Shown here: piece by piece, positions 47,302 to 58,947 of the stretch
Layout of the letters: each line of letters opens with the position of its first letter
Position numbering within the stretch: the first letter of the stretch is position 1
Assembly (NCBI GenBank): GCA_902651635.1
Contig: CACRSC010000080.1
Location: 1-64,000, forward strand
Origin: Mastigamoeba balamuthi
Taxonomy: Eukaryota > Evosea > Mastigamoebida > Mastigamoebidae
Direction: 5' to 3'
DNA length: 64,000 nt
Notes under the pieces: model-generated
What the model was told of the DNA's origin: nothing
Seen by the model: the letters and a program-made list of their open reading frames with translations, nothing else
Databases searched by the model: none
Made by a program: the position numbers and the translations under genes

Positions 47302-48689
47302 ATGGGCAAGAACTCTCTGATCTCGGGCGCGCTCTGGGAGCAGTACTCGCGCAAGGTCACGCAGCGCATGAACAACCCGCAGCACCGCGGCGAGATCACC
47401 GACGCCGACGCCGAGGCCATCGGCTGCTCGCTGCTCGTCGCCGACTGGGGCGCCGAGGCCTGCGGCGACGCTGTGAGCCCCCCTTGCCTTCCCCCTTGTC
47501 CTCGCCAGTGGCCCTCCCCATCGCTGACTGGAGTCCCGCTTGGTTTTTTGTGTGCGCTCCCGTTTGGGCGGCGGCGCTTTTTCTTCTCCTGCGCCTGTGC
47601 CTGTGCCCGCTGCGCGCTCGCAGGTCAGGCTGTTCTGGGCGGTCGAGAAGGGGTCGGACATCATCCGCCAGGCCAAGTTCCTGAGCTTCGGCTGTGGCAC
47701 TGCCATCGCCTCGAGCGACATGATGGTCCGTCCGTCCGTCCTTCCCCCTGTGCCGTTTTGTTTTTGAGTGCAGCCCTTCTCTTGCCCCTCACGAGCAACG
47801 GCACTCGCTTCAACTCCTCCCCAAGTCCACGCTCCACGGCGGCACAACTGACACGCCGCGCCCCTCGCACCCGCTCTCCCTCTCCCTCCGCTGTGCCCCC
47901 CCGCGCGCAGTGTGAGCTGTGCCTCGGGAAGAAGGTGGACGAGGTGCTCGCGATCAACAACCTCGTCGTCGAGGCGGCGCTCAGGGACGAGCCCGACCAC
48001 CCGGCGGTGCCGCCCCAGAAGATGCACTGCAGCGTCATGGCGCACGACGTGCTGAAGCTCGCCGTGTCCGTGTGGCGCGGCGTCTCTGTCGAGAGCCTCG
48101 AGGACCGCGAGATTGTCTGCCAGTGCGCGCGCGTCACGCGCGGGACCATCCGCGAGGCCATCCGCCTCAACGACCTCAAGACCGTCGAGCAGGTCACCCA
48201 GTACACCAAGGCCGGCGGCTTCTGCAAGGTCCCCTCCCGCCGCCCACCCCCCAAGGGGGTGCTGACCGGACCGGGCGCTCCCCCCTCGCGCAGAGCTGCA
48301 TCCGCCCGGGCGGCCACGAGAAGCGGGACGTGTACATTGAGGACATCCTGAAGGAGACGCGCGCGGAGATGGAGCGCGAGAAGAGGAAGGCGGCCGCCGC
48401 AGCGGGGGTGCCCGGGTTCAAGACGATGAGCTTCGTGCGCAAGGGCAACATCGTGCAGAACGTCATCGACCGCGACATCCAGCCGATGCTGCAGAAGGAC
48501 GGCGGCAGCTGCGACGTGATCGACGTGAGGGACGAGGGCGAGGCGACGATCGTCGAGATCCAGTACGGCGGCGCCTGCGTGGGCTGCTCGAGCGCGCACT
48601 CGGGCACGCTGTTCAAGATCCAGGAGGCGCTGCGCGAGGCCATCGACCCCTCGATCGTCGTCAAGGTCGTCGAGGGCGAGACGCTCTGA
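47302..48689 (+). CDS. nifU: NIF-type iron-sulfur cluster scaffold NifU
   Basis: Scaffold on which iron-sulfur clusters are built with sulfur from a NifS-type desulfurase. Four exons (47302..47472, 47624..47725, 47911..48228, 48294..48689) give 328 residues. The N-terminal IscU-like domain has its three cluster Cys in ACGDA, FGCGTAIASSD and MHCSVMAHDVL. The middle domain is the [2Fe-2S] BFD-like type (VCQCARVTRGTIREAIRLND ... GGFCKSC, giving C-x-C and C-x2-C). The C-terminal NifU domain has the cluster motif GACVGCSSAHSGTLFKIQ. This three-domain form is bacterial NIF, and in eukaryotes marks Archamoebae. The start MGKNSLISGALWEQYS shows no obvious organelle presequence, so a cytosolic form is more likely than an organellar one. 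Confidence 0.95.
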
Positions 48690-49469
48690 GGCGGCTCTCC
48701 GAAAGCGAAACAACACGCTTCCGAATTCCTCTTTGCTGTCACCAAGACAGGACGGCCCCAGTCGGTGAGGAAAAGAGTCCAGTGTTGCCAGTACGCTGGC
48801 TCTGCGGGGAAAACGCGCAGGCGGAGGCCCCCGTTCCGGGCACTTGCACAGGAAAACCCGAGTGTGGGGCGCCCACCGCCAATGGCGCGTTTTGCCCACC
48901 GGGAATTGCGGTATTAATTCCGCCCTACAAAAGTGGGTTTCCACAGGACCTACGAGCTCCAATCGCGTGACAAACGCGGTACGGCTCCAGGTATGGCACT
49001 GAGTCGGAAATATTGCAGACCGAGCAACAATACTCGGCAGTCTGAAATGCACTTAGCCGCCTTTGCAGCGCTGCTTCGCGTTCTTTTTCCTCAGCATAGA
49101 GAATGGAAAAACCCGGAGCCACCTTCTAGAGAGTTTTTCCAGAGCGGAGCCGCCTCCCCTGGACGCCGGTGACCGCGGGGCACTCGGTGGAGGGGGCACC
49201 TCCTCCGATCCGGCGGTGCACCCGGAGAAGCAACGAGCGAGTCTTGTGGAATGGACCAACTGCCCGAGCCGCGAACTTTACACAGGCGCCGAAAAAGGGG
49301 GGTGTTCAGAATAGCCAGAGCTGCACCGGAAGTGCAATACGGATACGGCACAGTATTAATAGCTCCGTAAAGAGACACCCCCCCAGCGCGTGATCGCACG
49401 CCCCATTGAATAATAAACCCCCCTGCCCCCTCCCTCCACGACAATCCGCTGGCCCCCACACGACGCGAA
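48690..49469. other. Intergenic, no gene recognised
   Basis: 780 bases. Near 48901..48925 the sequence GGAATTGCGGTATTAATTCC is partly self-complementary; its meaning is unknown. Confidence 0.45.
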
Positions 49470-50288
49470 ATGGCAGCGACGAGCACCGAGGAGGACAGCG
49501 CCATCGTCGGGTCGCCGGCGCCGTCGACGGGGGTCCACTGCGAGGTCCACACCGTCGTCATCCGCAGGCTCGTCTGCGCGCTGCGCGAGCAGCAGGAGGC
49601 GACGGCAGCCCTCCGCACGGCCTACGAGTCGGAGATCGCCGCGCTCTCCTCGGGCCTGCGCAAGGCGACCGAGGAGTGCGCGGCCCTGCGCATCATCGCC
49701 AACGACGCGCTCGTGAGCCTCGCGGAGGCGCGGGCGCTGGAGCGCGCCGCTGCCGACGAAAGCGCGGACAAAACGCGGGGTCTGTTCCTAGAAGTTCAGA
49801 GACTGGCGCAGGAGAACGAGCGCCTGACCGCGGAGGCCGTCGCCAGCACGCCCGTGTACGACACCGACGACGAGGACTGCGGCGTCGTCGATAAGGTCGA
49901 CAGGCCGCAGGCTCAGGCGCAGGGCGGGGCGGGCGTGAAGGCCTCGGCCGCCGCGAGCGTGGACGAGGAGCTCAAGAGGGCCCGCGCGTGGATACGAGGG
50001 CTCGAGGTGGCGCTGGCGAGCTCCACGGCGGCGACAGCGGAGCTTAAGTGCCGGACGGTGGCCCAGCAACAGGAGCTGCAGGCCCAGGCAGAGTCCCTCA
50101 AGCTGTACGAGCTGAGGGTCACGAACCTCGAGGCCAAAATGCAAGAAAACCTGCGCAAGGAGGCCCAGAGACGCCTTAAGGCCGAGCGGGCCAGCAGCCG
50201 CATGGCACAGCAGGTCCACGATCTTCAAGCCAAGCTGCTGACAATCCCCGTGCCCGATCCCGACGTGATCCCCCTGGGCCAGGTCTAG
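49470..50288 (+). CDS. Coiled-coil protein of unknown function
   Basis: A single-exon gene of 272 residues. Two long helical stretches with heptad-like spacing dominate: RRLVCALREQQEATAALRTA through LFLEVQRLAQENERLTAEA, and ELKRARAWIRGLEVALASST through LYELRVTNLEAKMQENLRKE and ASSRMAQQVHDLQAKLL. An acidic hinge (YDTDDEDCGVVDKVD) separates them. No catalytic or binding motif is visible. Codon use and composition match the neighbouring genes, and the 819-base open frame with a good ATG supports a real gene. It could be a cytoskeletal or centrosomal part, but that is a guess. Confidence 0.7.
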   Translation: MAATSTEEDSAIVGSPAPSTGVHCEVHTVVIRRLVCALREQQEATAALRTAYESEIAALSSGLRKATEECAALRIIANDALVSLAEARALERAAADESADKTRGLFLEVQRLAQENERLTAEAVASTPVYDTDDEDCGVVDKVDRPQAQAQGGAGVKASAAASVDEELKRARAWIRGLEVALASSTAATAELKCRTVAQQQELQAQAESLKLYELRVTNLEAKMQENLRKEAQRRLKAERASSRMAQQVHDLQAKLLTIPVPDPDVIPLGQV

Positions 50289-50426
50289 GGCCGATCCCAG
50301 GGGCTTTTCCACGCACTCCACGCACTCACCACACCATTTCGTGCACCCGTGTATACGCATTTTTCGTTTTTCGTAAGGAAAACACGAAAACGCAATTTGT
50401 CACCGCCAAAAACCGGCGCCAAAGGG

Positions 50427-51055
50427 TCATCCGCGCCACTCTATTGTTACGTACTCGACTGCGTCGTCTGGCTTGGGCTGAGCCAGCACCGCGCTCTTCT
50501 TCGAGTACACGCAGACTCGCGCCAAAGCCACCAGATCAACGGCGCCAACAGACGCCCCGCGCGGGACAACAGTCACTACGTGGCGGGCATGGAATCGCGC
50601 GGGGTCGCCTGGGTACGCGAGAAAATCGCCGCCAAACTTGGTGCCAGTCGTAAGCCACATCCCCTTGATATTACGTAAAAATCAATTGTGAGAACACAAT
50701 GAAAATTCAATCTGTCAGAAAGGCGCACTTTGTCTCTGAGGTCGCGGTACACGAGGAACCTCGCGTGCTCGAGGGTCCCGGGGACGGGCTGCGCTGGCGG
50801 GGCAGCCCCCGGGGCGAGGCACGCGGCACCCGCGGCCAGAGCGCAAAGGGACTCCTCGGGGCCCAGCAGCAGCGGCAGCCCAGCAAAGGCGTTCTGCGCC
50901 GCGCCCTGCCCGCGCAGGGAGCCGACGAGGCAGCCCACGATGCGGTGGGTGCCGCGGAGCACGCTGACGGCGTGCGCGTCGTGCACGAGAAATGTGCCGC
51001 TGCCCGCCGGCCACAGCTCAGGCACGGCGTCTGCAGTGTCGCCGCCTCCGCTCAT
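50427..51055 (-). CDS. TSEN34: tRNA-splicing endonuclease subunit SEN34
   Basis: Catalytic subunit that cuts the 3' splice site of intron-containing pre-tRNAs. Exon 1 holds the N-terminal fold (FLVHDAHAVSVLRGTHRIVG, CLVGSLRGQGAAQNAFAGLP, LLLGPEESLCAL), which matches Sen34 proteins (..HRIVG.LVG.L...QN.F.GLPLLL.PEE). Intron 50664..50728 keeps phase, joining LVYRDLRDK to GMWLTTGTKFGGDFLAYPGD. The nuclease domain has the expected triad: Tyr in GDFLAYPGDP, His in ARFHARHVV, Lys in VCVYSKKSAVL. About 187 residues, somewhat shorter than yeast or human because the linker between the two folds is short. I chose Met at 51055 since the fold begins about 16 residues later; Met at 51103 is also open. Confidence 0.9.
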
Positions 51056-51382
51056 CTCAAAAAAGATTCCGCTCATCGGGAATCTTTTCGGAGCGAAATC
51101 CACATTTTCGGTCTCGCCTCACAGCACACCAAACGTCCTCGCATACGCATAGACAGTGGTCGCATGAGGTGAATGTGACTGAGAATTACCTATTCCCTTT
51201 TTTTCAAACACAGCCTACGTCCATTATCGCAATCAAGTGTGAGGGACTCGGAATACCTGCAGAGTGCCTACTCGGCCTCCCCGGGTGGCAGAGCCCCACG
51301 ATTCCTACCCGACGTCATATTTCTCAGCGGATGATATCTCGCACCGGAGAAATCACCCATAAGATCTGGAGCGGGGTGGGGG

Positions 51383-54201
51383 ATGCACTTCGGCAAGCAG
51401 CTCAAGCTGCTGGCGTACGCGCCATGGAAGCAGCACTACATAGACTTTGTGCGCCTCAAGCACGTCATCAAGTCCGTCGTCGCCAGCCTCAAGTCGCGGT
51501 CGTCGACGCCCTCCCCGCGCTCCGCAGCCCCCGAACCCGAACCCGCCGCTTCTCTCGCGTCTCTGGCCAAGAACTCGTCCGCGGCCAGCAACGCCAAGGC
51601 AGAGACCGAGGGGCAGTCGCTCCTGTCCGGCGCGGAGCCGGTGGAGCTCGTCGAGAGGTCCGGGAGCCCCGGTGACGTGGCGCAGGCCAGCAAGGCGACA
51701 GAGCCCGAGCCGCGCGTGCAGCTGACCCCGGAGGCCGAGAAGACCTTCCTGACCGAGCTGCACGCCGAGAGGGCGCGGGTCGAAGGCGCGGAGGACGCTC
51801 TCCTCTTCACCGTTTTCCTTCTCTCGCTGTTGGATTTCCTCGCAGGCATTTCTCCGAATTATTGACGTCATCTGGCACTGTGCAGAGTTCTTCCTGGAGC
51901 AGGTGGTGTGGGCGGAGAACACGCTGAGGGAGGTCGAGGAGAGGAGGGCGGAGGGGCCCAAGGACTCGGCGGTGCTCAAGAAGACGTTCTTCGACCTGGC
52001 CTTCACCCTCGAGGAGATACTCGACTTCAGCCGCATCAACCTCATCGGATTCACCAAGGCACACACCGATCCACCACACTTCAGCGTCGGGCGGCTCCTG
52101 CCAGTTCAACTGTCGACTGTGTGTGCCACGTGATTCCTGGGGCTAGCACCGTAATCGCGGATCGCAGGCTTTCTTCTCGTGTTTCGCGAGCTTGTGTTTG
52201 TATTCGCGTACAGATGCGCTCAATCACCTCCAACAGAGCAGAGAGCACCTCTGTTGCGGACGCACGCAGCGCAATAGCTTACAGCCCCACCAGCCCTGAG
52301 CGACCGGCAGTCTCTTCTCACGCAAAGCAAAAAACCCCCTCGCAGATTGTGAAGAAGTTTGTGAGGCACACGGACTTCCAGGGGCGCGAGAGCCTGATGG
52401 ACGAGATCAAGCAGTCGCCCTTCGTCAAGCTCGTGCCCAGCGCAGAGTCGATGCTCTCGCGCGTGTACTCGGACTACGGCCAGGCCATCCGGGACCCGCA
52501 GAAGAAGTCCGACCCCACCGAGGAGCTCCGCCAGTCGGTCGTGGCCGCCCGCAGCTGGAAGATGAACACGATCCTCTTCCAGTTTGACGAGCACATGCAG
52601 AAGGCCACCGTCAAGCCGCGGCCCAAGCAGAAGTTCAAGCCCCTGCAGTGCGCGGTCGCCGTGCTGTCGTTCCTCGTCCTCTACTTCGCCCCCATCTTCG
52701 ACGACGACAACCAGGCCGCCCAGAGCTGCCTCGCCATCCGTGCGCGCGCGGCCTCTGGATCAAACACCGACTGACTCGGCGTCGCTCTTCAGTCGTCTCT
52801 GCGACGATTATGTGGGTCACAGAGTGCTGGCACCTGTTCGTGACCGGGCTGGTCATCGCGATACTGGTCACGGGAACAACGACGCTCAAGAGCGCCAGCG
52901 GGGTGGCGCTGACGCACAAGGAGTCGGCCAAGGTGGTGTTCCAGAGCCTCTTCCCCAACAACGTGGCGCTGGTGCTCGCCGGGTTCAGCATCGCGCAGGC
53001 GTTCCACAAGCTCGGCCTCGACATGGCCATCGCGGCGCGCGTCGTGGGCAGCAGGCTGTTCCAGACGCCGGCCATGTTCATGCTGGCCACGGAGCTACTG
53101 TGCTTCTTCATGTCGCTGTGGATCTCCAACGTGGCCGCGTCGGTGCTCGCACTGACCGTCGTGATGCCCGTCATCCGCGGGCTGCCCGAGAAGAGCACCT
53201 ACGCCAAGGCCCTGCTGCTCGCGGTGGCCGTCTCGGGCAACATCGGGGGCATGGGCACGCAGATCGCCTCGCCGCAGAGCTCCGTCACGGCGGGGCTCGA
53301 GGACAAGTACGCCGTGGACTTCATCCGGTACATCGTCATCGTGTTCCCTCTGTGCCCCGTGCTGCTCATCCTCGGCCACTTTATAGTCTACCTGCAGTAC
53401 AAGCCCGATATCACGGCGCTGCCAAAGGTCGAGGGGCAGCAGCAGCAACAGGATGCGCCCCTGCGCGCCGTCGCGGACGGGACCAGCGCCGGCAGCGTCG
53501 CGCAGATGATCGGGGACGTCGAGGCCAGGAAGGTCGGGCCCTCCTCTCGCCAGGCCAAGCGCCGGCAGTGGTCCACGCGGCTGCGCATGGCGTCGGTGCT
53601 GCTCATCACCGGCTTCTCTGTCGCCATGTGGGTCGCGTCGCCGTGGATCGAGCGCCTCGGGTGCAGCGTCGGCGTCATCTCGCTCATCCCGCTGGTGCTC
53701 TTCTACGGCTTCGGGCTGCTGTCCAAGGAGGACTTCGAGTCGCTGCCCTGGGCGCTCACGATGCTGATCGCCGGGGGCAACGTGCTCGGCAAGGCTGCGG
53801 ACTCGTCGGGGCTCCTGGCCCTGGGCGCCAACGTGCTCGACAAGATCGGAGACAACGCGTTCTTCGTGAGCCTGACCTCGTGCGCCATCATGATGGTCGC
53901 GAGCTCGTTCATCTCGCACACGGTGGCCGCCCTCATACTACTCTCGCTGTTCGCGCGCGTGGGCGAGGCCGTGCAGCACGCCAAGCTGATGGTGATGACC
54001 TCGGTGGTCGTATGCTGCGGGACGATGCCGTTCCCAGTGAGCTCGTTCCCGAACCTCAATGCCGTGAGCGTGACCAACGCCGACGGAGAGCCGTACGTCA
54101 CGACGTGGGACATCGTCAGGGTCGGTGTTCCGGTGACCCTCTTCTCCTACTTCGGCGCGAACACAGTCACCTACGGGATGTCTCTAGTGTTCGGCTTCTG
54201 A
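51383..54201 (+). CDS. SPX-domain phosphate transporter (SLC13/DASS type, PHO91-like)
   Basis: Membrane phosphate transporter with a cytosolic N-terminal SPX domain that senses inositol pyrophosphates. The start MHFGKQLKLLAYAPWKQHYI is the classic SPX opening; DLAFTLEEILDFSRINLIGF joins IVKKFVRHTD, the lysine surface cluster. The transporter half has about ten membrane helices and the DASS hallmarks: CLAIL...IMWVTECWHLFVTGL, LFPNNVALVLAGFSIAQAF, SGNIGGMGTQIASPQSS, TMLIAGGNVLGKAADSSGL, and CGTMPFPVSSFPNLNAVSV near the end. Introns lie near 51772..51845, 52059..52345 and 52740..52792. The second appears to start with GC rather than GT (AAG|GCACAC). By analogy with yeast Pho91 it may sit on an acidic vacuole; this is inference. 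Confidence 0.9.
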
Positions 54202-54459
54202 AACAAGAAGTCTGGAATTGCACAAAATAAACAGCGAGAATTCATAGGGCGAAGGTCATCAGAGGAGCGTCGTCGCATTTGCCTCAGCTTTCACGAGTAC
54301 TAGATTCAAACAGCTGCCAGCGTGCTGTGTGGTCTCTCGTGGTAACCAGACTGTATCTTTTGGGTGAATACAAGAGCAGGCTCTCGTGGACGGGTGTCTT
54401 GCTTCGTGACAGTGTACTTTTGGGTACAGGCTCCTATTTCGGCAGCGTTGGGAGTGTGG

Positions 54460-56660
54460 TCAGGACTTAGGCTTTGGTGAGGTGTGTTGTCTCCCAGACT
54501 GAGGCTGCGAAGGTGGACCCGACTTCCCCGCAGCGTTGAGAGGGGCAGCGAACGCCATGTACAACTCCTCCGAGTCGGCGGGGATTGGAACAGGTGCGGG
54601 GGCGTGGACGTCCTGCACCGTAGTCGTCGCCTGTCCGTCTCTGCTCAGGGCTGTTTTTCATTTGCGTGAGAAAAACTCTCGGGTGCGCGACGAGTGTGCG
54701 TACGCGGGAGCGAGACAGGCGCAGGGGCCCTGACGATGCCGCCAGCAGCAGCGATCTTGTAGGTGTGCAGCTTGGTAAGGAAGAACGTGAGCACCTTCTC
54801 TCGTTCATCTCTCGAGAGGTCGTCCAGCCGGCGCTCTGGTGGCTCCTCTTCCTCTCCGGTCTCCGTGTCGTCAATGTCGTCCCCGATTCCTCCTCTGGAA
54901 AGCGTGCAAGGTCAGCACCAATGCAATGCGTTGGGCGCGGCGAGCACCTCTCGCTGGGGGGCAGCTCTTTCCTCGCGTCATCTAGGCAGGCGAGAATGAA
55001 CCACGTGGCCTCGTCGTGCGAGTCGAGCAGCTGGCGCATCTCCTCGCGCAGTCCCTTGGCCTCCTCCGCGATCTCCGCTGCGCCAGCCAGCTCCTGTCGA
55101 GTGTGCTCGAGGTCCTCGTTCACCCCCGCCAGCTGCGAGTCGAGGATGCGGACACGGAGGTCGAGGGTGTGCACTTTCTCCAGCAGGGCCTGGTTCTTCT
55201 GCTGCTCCTGCGCGAGCTGCTGTTGAAGTGTTCCCTGGTCGGCTGCAACTGAGACCGCGTTCGCAGGCCCAAGCGACCCGACAGAAGTGTGCGAGGCCGC
55301 GACACCCTGGAACACCGAGGACGCGGCAGCCGCTGCCTGCGCGGGCAGCGCCGGTGCCGCGGCCTCTGGCCTGGGGGACTCGCGCTTTGACACGGTGCTC
55401 GGTGTGCTGGGGCTCGAGCCAGCCTGCTGCTTCTCCAGCTCGGCGATTCGCCTCTTCATCGCCTGCGACTTTTTGGCGAGCTCGCGCTCCGTGTCCTCGT
55501 GCAGCTCGACGCTGCGCTTGAGTTCTTTGGTGTCCTCCTTGAGCTTCTTGTTCTCCGCCATGAGCGCTGCCAGCTGCTTCCCCTGGCGTGAGACGTCGTC
55601 CGCGAGGCGCTCGTTCTCTGCCAGGGCGCTCTTGGTCACGCTGTCGAGCTTCGTGTAGGTCGACCCCAGGATGGTCTGCCTCGCCTTCTTTATCTCGTCG
55701 TCGCGCTGCTTCTCCTGTTTCTGCATGTCGCGAGCGCACTGCGTGCAACATGCATTTGGGTGAGTGGTATGTCCCAGGTGGGTCGGGGGTGGTCTCTGCG
55801 GTACCTTGAGCTCGAGGTCGGAGAGCTGCTCTTTGAACGCCTTGCGCTCGAGGTCGATCTCGATGCGGCTCATGCGGCCCTCCTCCTGCTGCTTGTTGAG
55901 CAGGTCTGACAGCCTGGCGACCTCGGCGAGCAGCCTCTCGTTGTCGTGCTGCAGCCGCGTCATGTTCTCCGCCTGCTGCGCCTTGATCGTCGCCGTGATG
56001 CTCTCCATCCGCTGCTGCATCGACTCCACGTCCTGCTGCGCCTGCGACAGCCTGTCCTCGAGGTCCGCCGCCTCCTTGATCTTGTCCGCCAGCTGCTTCT
56101 TCAGGTACCCGAACACCTCGCTCTGTTTTTGTGCGGGAGTTGTGTTTTTTTTTTAGCATAGAGGCCACGAATACTCGTTGCAAGTGCTCTGAGTTACGTT
56201 GCTCTCGCGCTCGCCGTCGAGGGTCGTCGACAGCTGCCTGTTGTGCCTCTCGAGGTCGCGCGTCGCGTTCTTGCGCCTGTCGAGCTTCTCCTCGAGCGCC
56301 GCGAGCCTCATCGACATGGCCTCGCGCTGCATGACCCACTCGGACACATCTCCGAGCGCCCTGCTCCACAGAAATCAATTGAAATTTCCCGTCGGTTTTC
56401 AGCGCATCGTCTCTGGCCGCGGGAGGGGCGTCCCGCACGGTTTTTTCTTGCTGGAGGGGGTGGAGGCCCCCTTCTTGGAGAGCTCGTCCTTGGCCTGGCC
56501 CGCTGGCGCTGAGGGCGGGGCGGCCGACGGGGCGGCCGACTGGGGCGGCTTCGCTGTCTGCCTGAGGGACACCTGCGACGTGGACCCCCCGGCGATCGCC
56601 TGCGACGGGGGAGCGGGCGCTGGCTCGGCCGGCAGGTCTGGTGGGGGCGCCTCTGTGCTC
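54460..56660 (-). CDS. Long coiled-coil protein, possibly basal-body/flagellar
   Basis: About six exons. The N-terminus (from Met 56660) is Pro/Ala/Ser-rich and disordered. A long coiled coil follows: EWVMQREAMSMRLAALEEKL, then EVFGYLKKQLADKIKEAADL, RIEIDLERKAFKEQLSDLEL, QTILGSTYTKLDSVTKSALA and AENERLADDVSRQGKQLAAL. After a Ser/Pro/Ala-rich hinge a second coiled coil (NQALLEKVHTLDLRVRILDS) ends in DEATWFILACLDDARKELPP. Two further exons near 54900..54460 give an acidic patch (DDIDDTETGEEEE), LTFFLTKLHTYKIAAAGG and a C-terminus ending TSPKPKS. The pattern 'YLKKEL..K..E...L' with 'LERK' recalls coiled-coil proteins of cilia such as the CCDC176/BBOF1 group; I hold this loosely. The last two introns are inferred from frame only. 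Confidence 0.65.
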
Positions 56661-56992
56661 ATGGGTCTAATAATAGGGGTGATACGGAATCTAGATCTGA
56701 GAATCTTCTCGCTGGTATCTCTCTGATCACGACAAGCTCGGCAGCGGGGGCAGAAGCACCGAGTGCCCAACGTGGGGGGTTGGCAGAGGTGTGTCCAGCA
56801 GTTGAGAGGGCCGACCCGCCCGGGCGGTCTGCGTCAATGACGTCAGAAGAATCTTTTGGATCCCGTGCGCGAATCTGGAAATATCTTCTCCGTTGCTCTT
56901 GAAAAACCCCCTTGTCCGCACAACGCGCACGCCGCGGCGGTCGGGTAGTTTGTTGCTCACAGCTCGCGTCCCCGACAAGGCAGGGAGGAGCC
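56661..56992. promoter_or_regulatory. Divergent promoter region, coiled-coil gene / CK2 alpha
   Basis: 332 bases between divergent starts; no clear core element. Confidence 0.35.
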
Positions 56993-58507
56993 ATGACGCA
57001 GCCGTGGGGGGCCCAGCAGCAGCAGCTCGCCCGCGTCGCCCCGGGCGGCGCTGCGCCGGCGCGCGGGCGCAGACCCCAGAACATCGCCCGCATCTATGCA
57101 GACGTCAACTCGACGCGGCCCGAGGAGTACTGGAACTACGAGAACATGACCATCATCTGGGGGTGCGCGCCCCGAATTGAATTGGGTGGGGCGGGTTTTG
57201 AATTCGGTTTGCGGGGGGGGGTGTGGTCTCGCCGTCTTTTATTCAAAACAAACGTGGGCTTTTTTAAAAGGGGGTTTTGGGATCTTTTTGGTCACGGCGG
57301 CGGGCGACCGCCCACAGGCGCCAGGAGGACTACGAGGTCGTGCGGAAGCTCGGGCGCGGCAAGTACAGCGAGGTCTTTGAGGGCGTGGTCCAGCGGACGC
57401 AGGAGCAGTGCGTCGTCAAGGTCCTCAAGCCCGTGAAGAAAAAGAAGATCCGCCGCGAGATCAAGATCCTCCAGAACCTCCGGAACGGGCCCAACATCAT
57501 CCAGGTACATTCCCCTTTCCCGGGAGTTACCCAGTTTCCCGGCATTGACGTGGCACGCCACTCTCTCTCTCTCTCCTCCCCCCCCCCTCTCGCGCTGTGT
57601 GGCGCAGCTGCTGGATGTCGTGAGGGAGCCGCAGACGGACACGCCGGCGCTGATCCAGGAGTACGTGAACAACCAGGACTTCAAGGTGCTCTACCCGACG
57701 CTGTCGGACGTGGACATCCGCTACTACATCTACCAGCTCCTGCGGGCGCTCGACTACTGCCACTCGAACGGCATCATACACAGGGACGTCAAGCCGCACA
57801 ACGTCATGATCGACCACGCCAAGCGCAAGCTGCGCCTGATCGACTGGGGGCTCGCCGAGTTCTACCACCCTGGGCAGGAGTACAACGTCCGCGTCGCCTC
57901 GAGGTACTTCAAGGGCCCCGAGCTGCTCGTCGATCTGCAGGTACACGTCAACGCAGGCATTTCCCGGCTCCCGATGGGATCTGAGAATCTGAACCCTCAG
58001 AATCTCCCTGAGAGGGGGATGAATGAGAATCTGCCTGCAACCCCCGCATTCCTAAATCTATGCTCTCCCACCACTACCATGCAGGACTACGACTACTCGC
58101 TCGACCTGTGGAGCCTCGGGTGCATGTTCGCGGGGATGATCTTCCGCAAGGAGCCGTTCTTCCACGGCCACGACAACCGCGACCAGCTGGTGAAGATCGT
58201 CAAGGTGCTGGGCACGGACGACTTCAACAAGTACCTCGAGAAGTACGGCATCACGCTCGACTCGCACTTCCAGAGCCTCATCAGCAGCGGCACGGGCATG
58301 TTCGACAGCTCGCAGCGCAAGTCCTGGAAGAAGTTCGTCACGCCCGAGTGCAAGCACCTCTGCAGCGCCGAGTCGCTCGACTTCCTCGACAAGCTGCTCG
58401 TCTACGACCAGGCCGAGCGCCTGACGGCCCGCGAGGCCATGGCCCACCCGTACTTCGACCCCGTCCGCCAGCAGATCGAGCAGGCCGTCGCGCAGGGCCA
58501 GCAGTGA
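56993..58507 (+). CDS. CSNK2A: Casein kinase 2 catalytic subunit alpha
   Basis: Constitutively active Ser/Thr kinase of the nucleus and cytosol that favours acidic target sites. Four exons (56993..57162, 57318..57504, 57608..57940, 58085..58507) give exactly 370 residues. CK2 marks are all present: [20 protein letters not shown]; Gly loop [12 protein letters not shown]; the basic cluster [15 protein letters not shown]; catalytic loop [15 protein letters not shown] in place of DFG ([20 protein letters not shown]); activation segment [12 protein letters not shown]; and [20 protein letters not shown] with [16 protein letters not shown]. The Ala/Gln-rich first 30 residues are specific to this protein. 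Introns of 103 to 155 nt. Nothing is missing. Confidence 0.97.
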
Positions 58508-58947
58508 CCCCGACCGACTGGGGGGGCCCACGCGAGCGCGGGGGGAGTCGGCGAGGGGGGGCGGATGGCACCGTGTGGTCACACGCCCTCTTGCCCTCTG
58601 CCCCTGCACGCAACCCTCTTCACTTCCGTTAGCCAAACAACAACGCTCAGAAGCAACATCCTGTGCACCCGCTCTGGAGCCTCCCTCTCCAGGGGCGCCT
58701 GGTCTCGTGAATAATTGGGTACCAAAATGTGGGTTTTATTAGCCCCGTGGGGGAGAACGGCGTAGTGCTCTGGAATAGCATCCGTGCGACGCCTCCGAGG
58801 TGGTTCGGTGCGGTGTCCTGATTACTTACTGGGACTCAGGTGTGCGAGCGTATACTAAAACGCCCGGCAAAACAAAAAAAATAGGAAGAGAGGGATACGA
58901 CGGCACAATTGGGACAGAATCAGAATCTCTGGCAGGAGGGGGGCTGC
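58508..58947. other. Intergenic between convergent genes
   Basis: 440 bases of 3' flank. No gene or repeat recognised. Confidence 0.5.
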
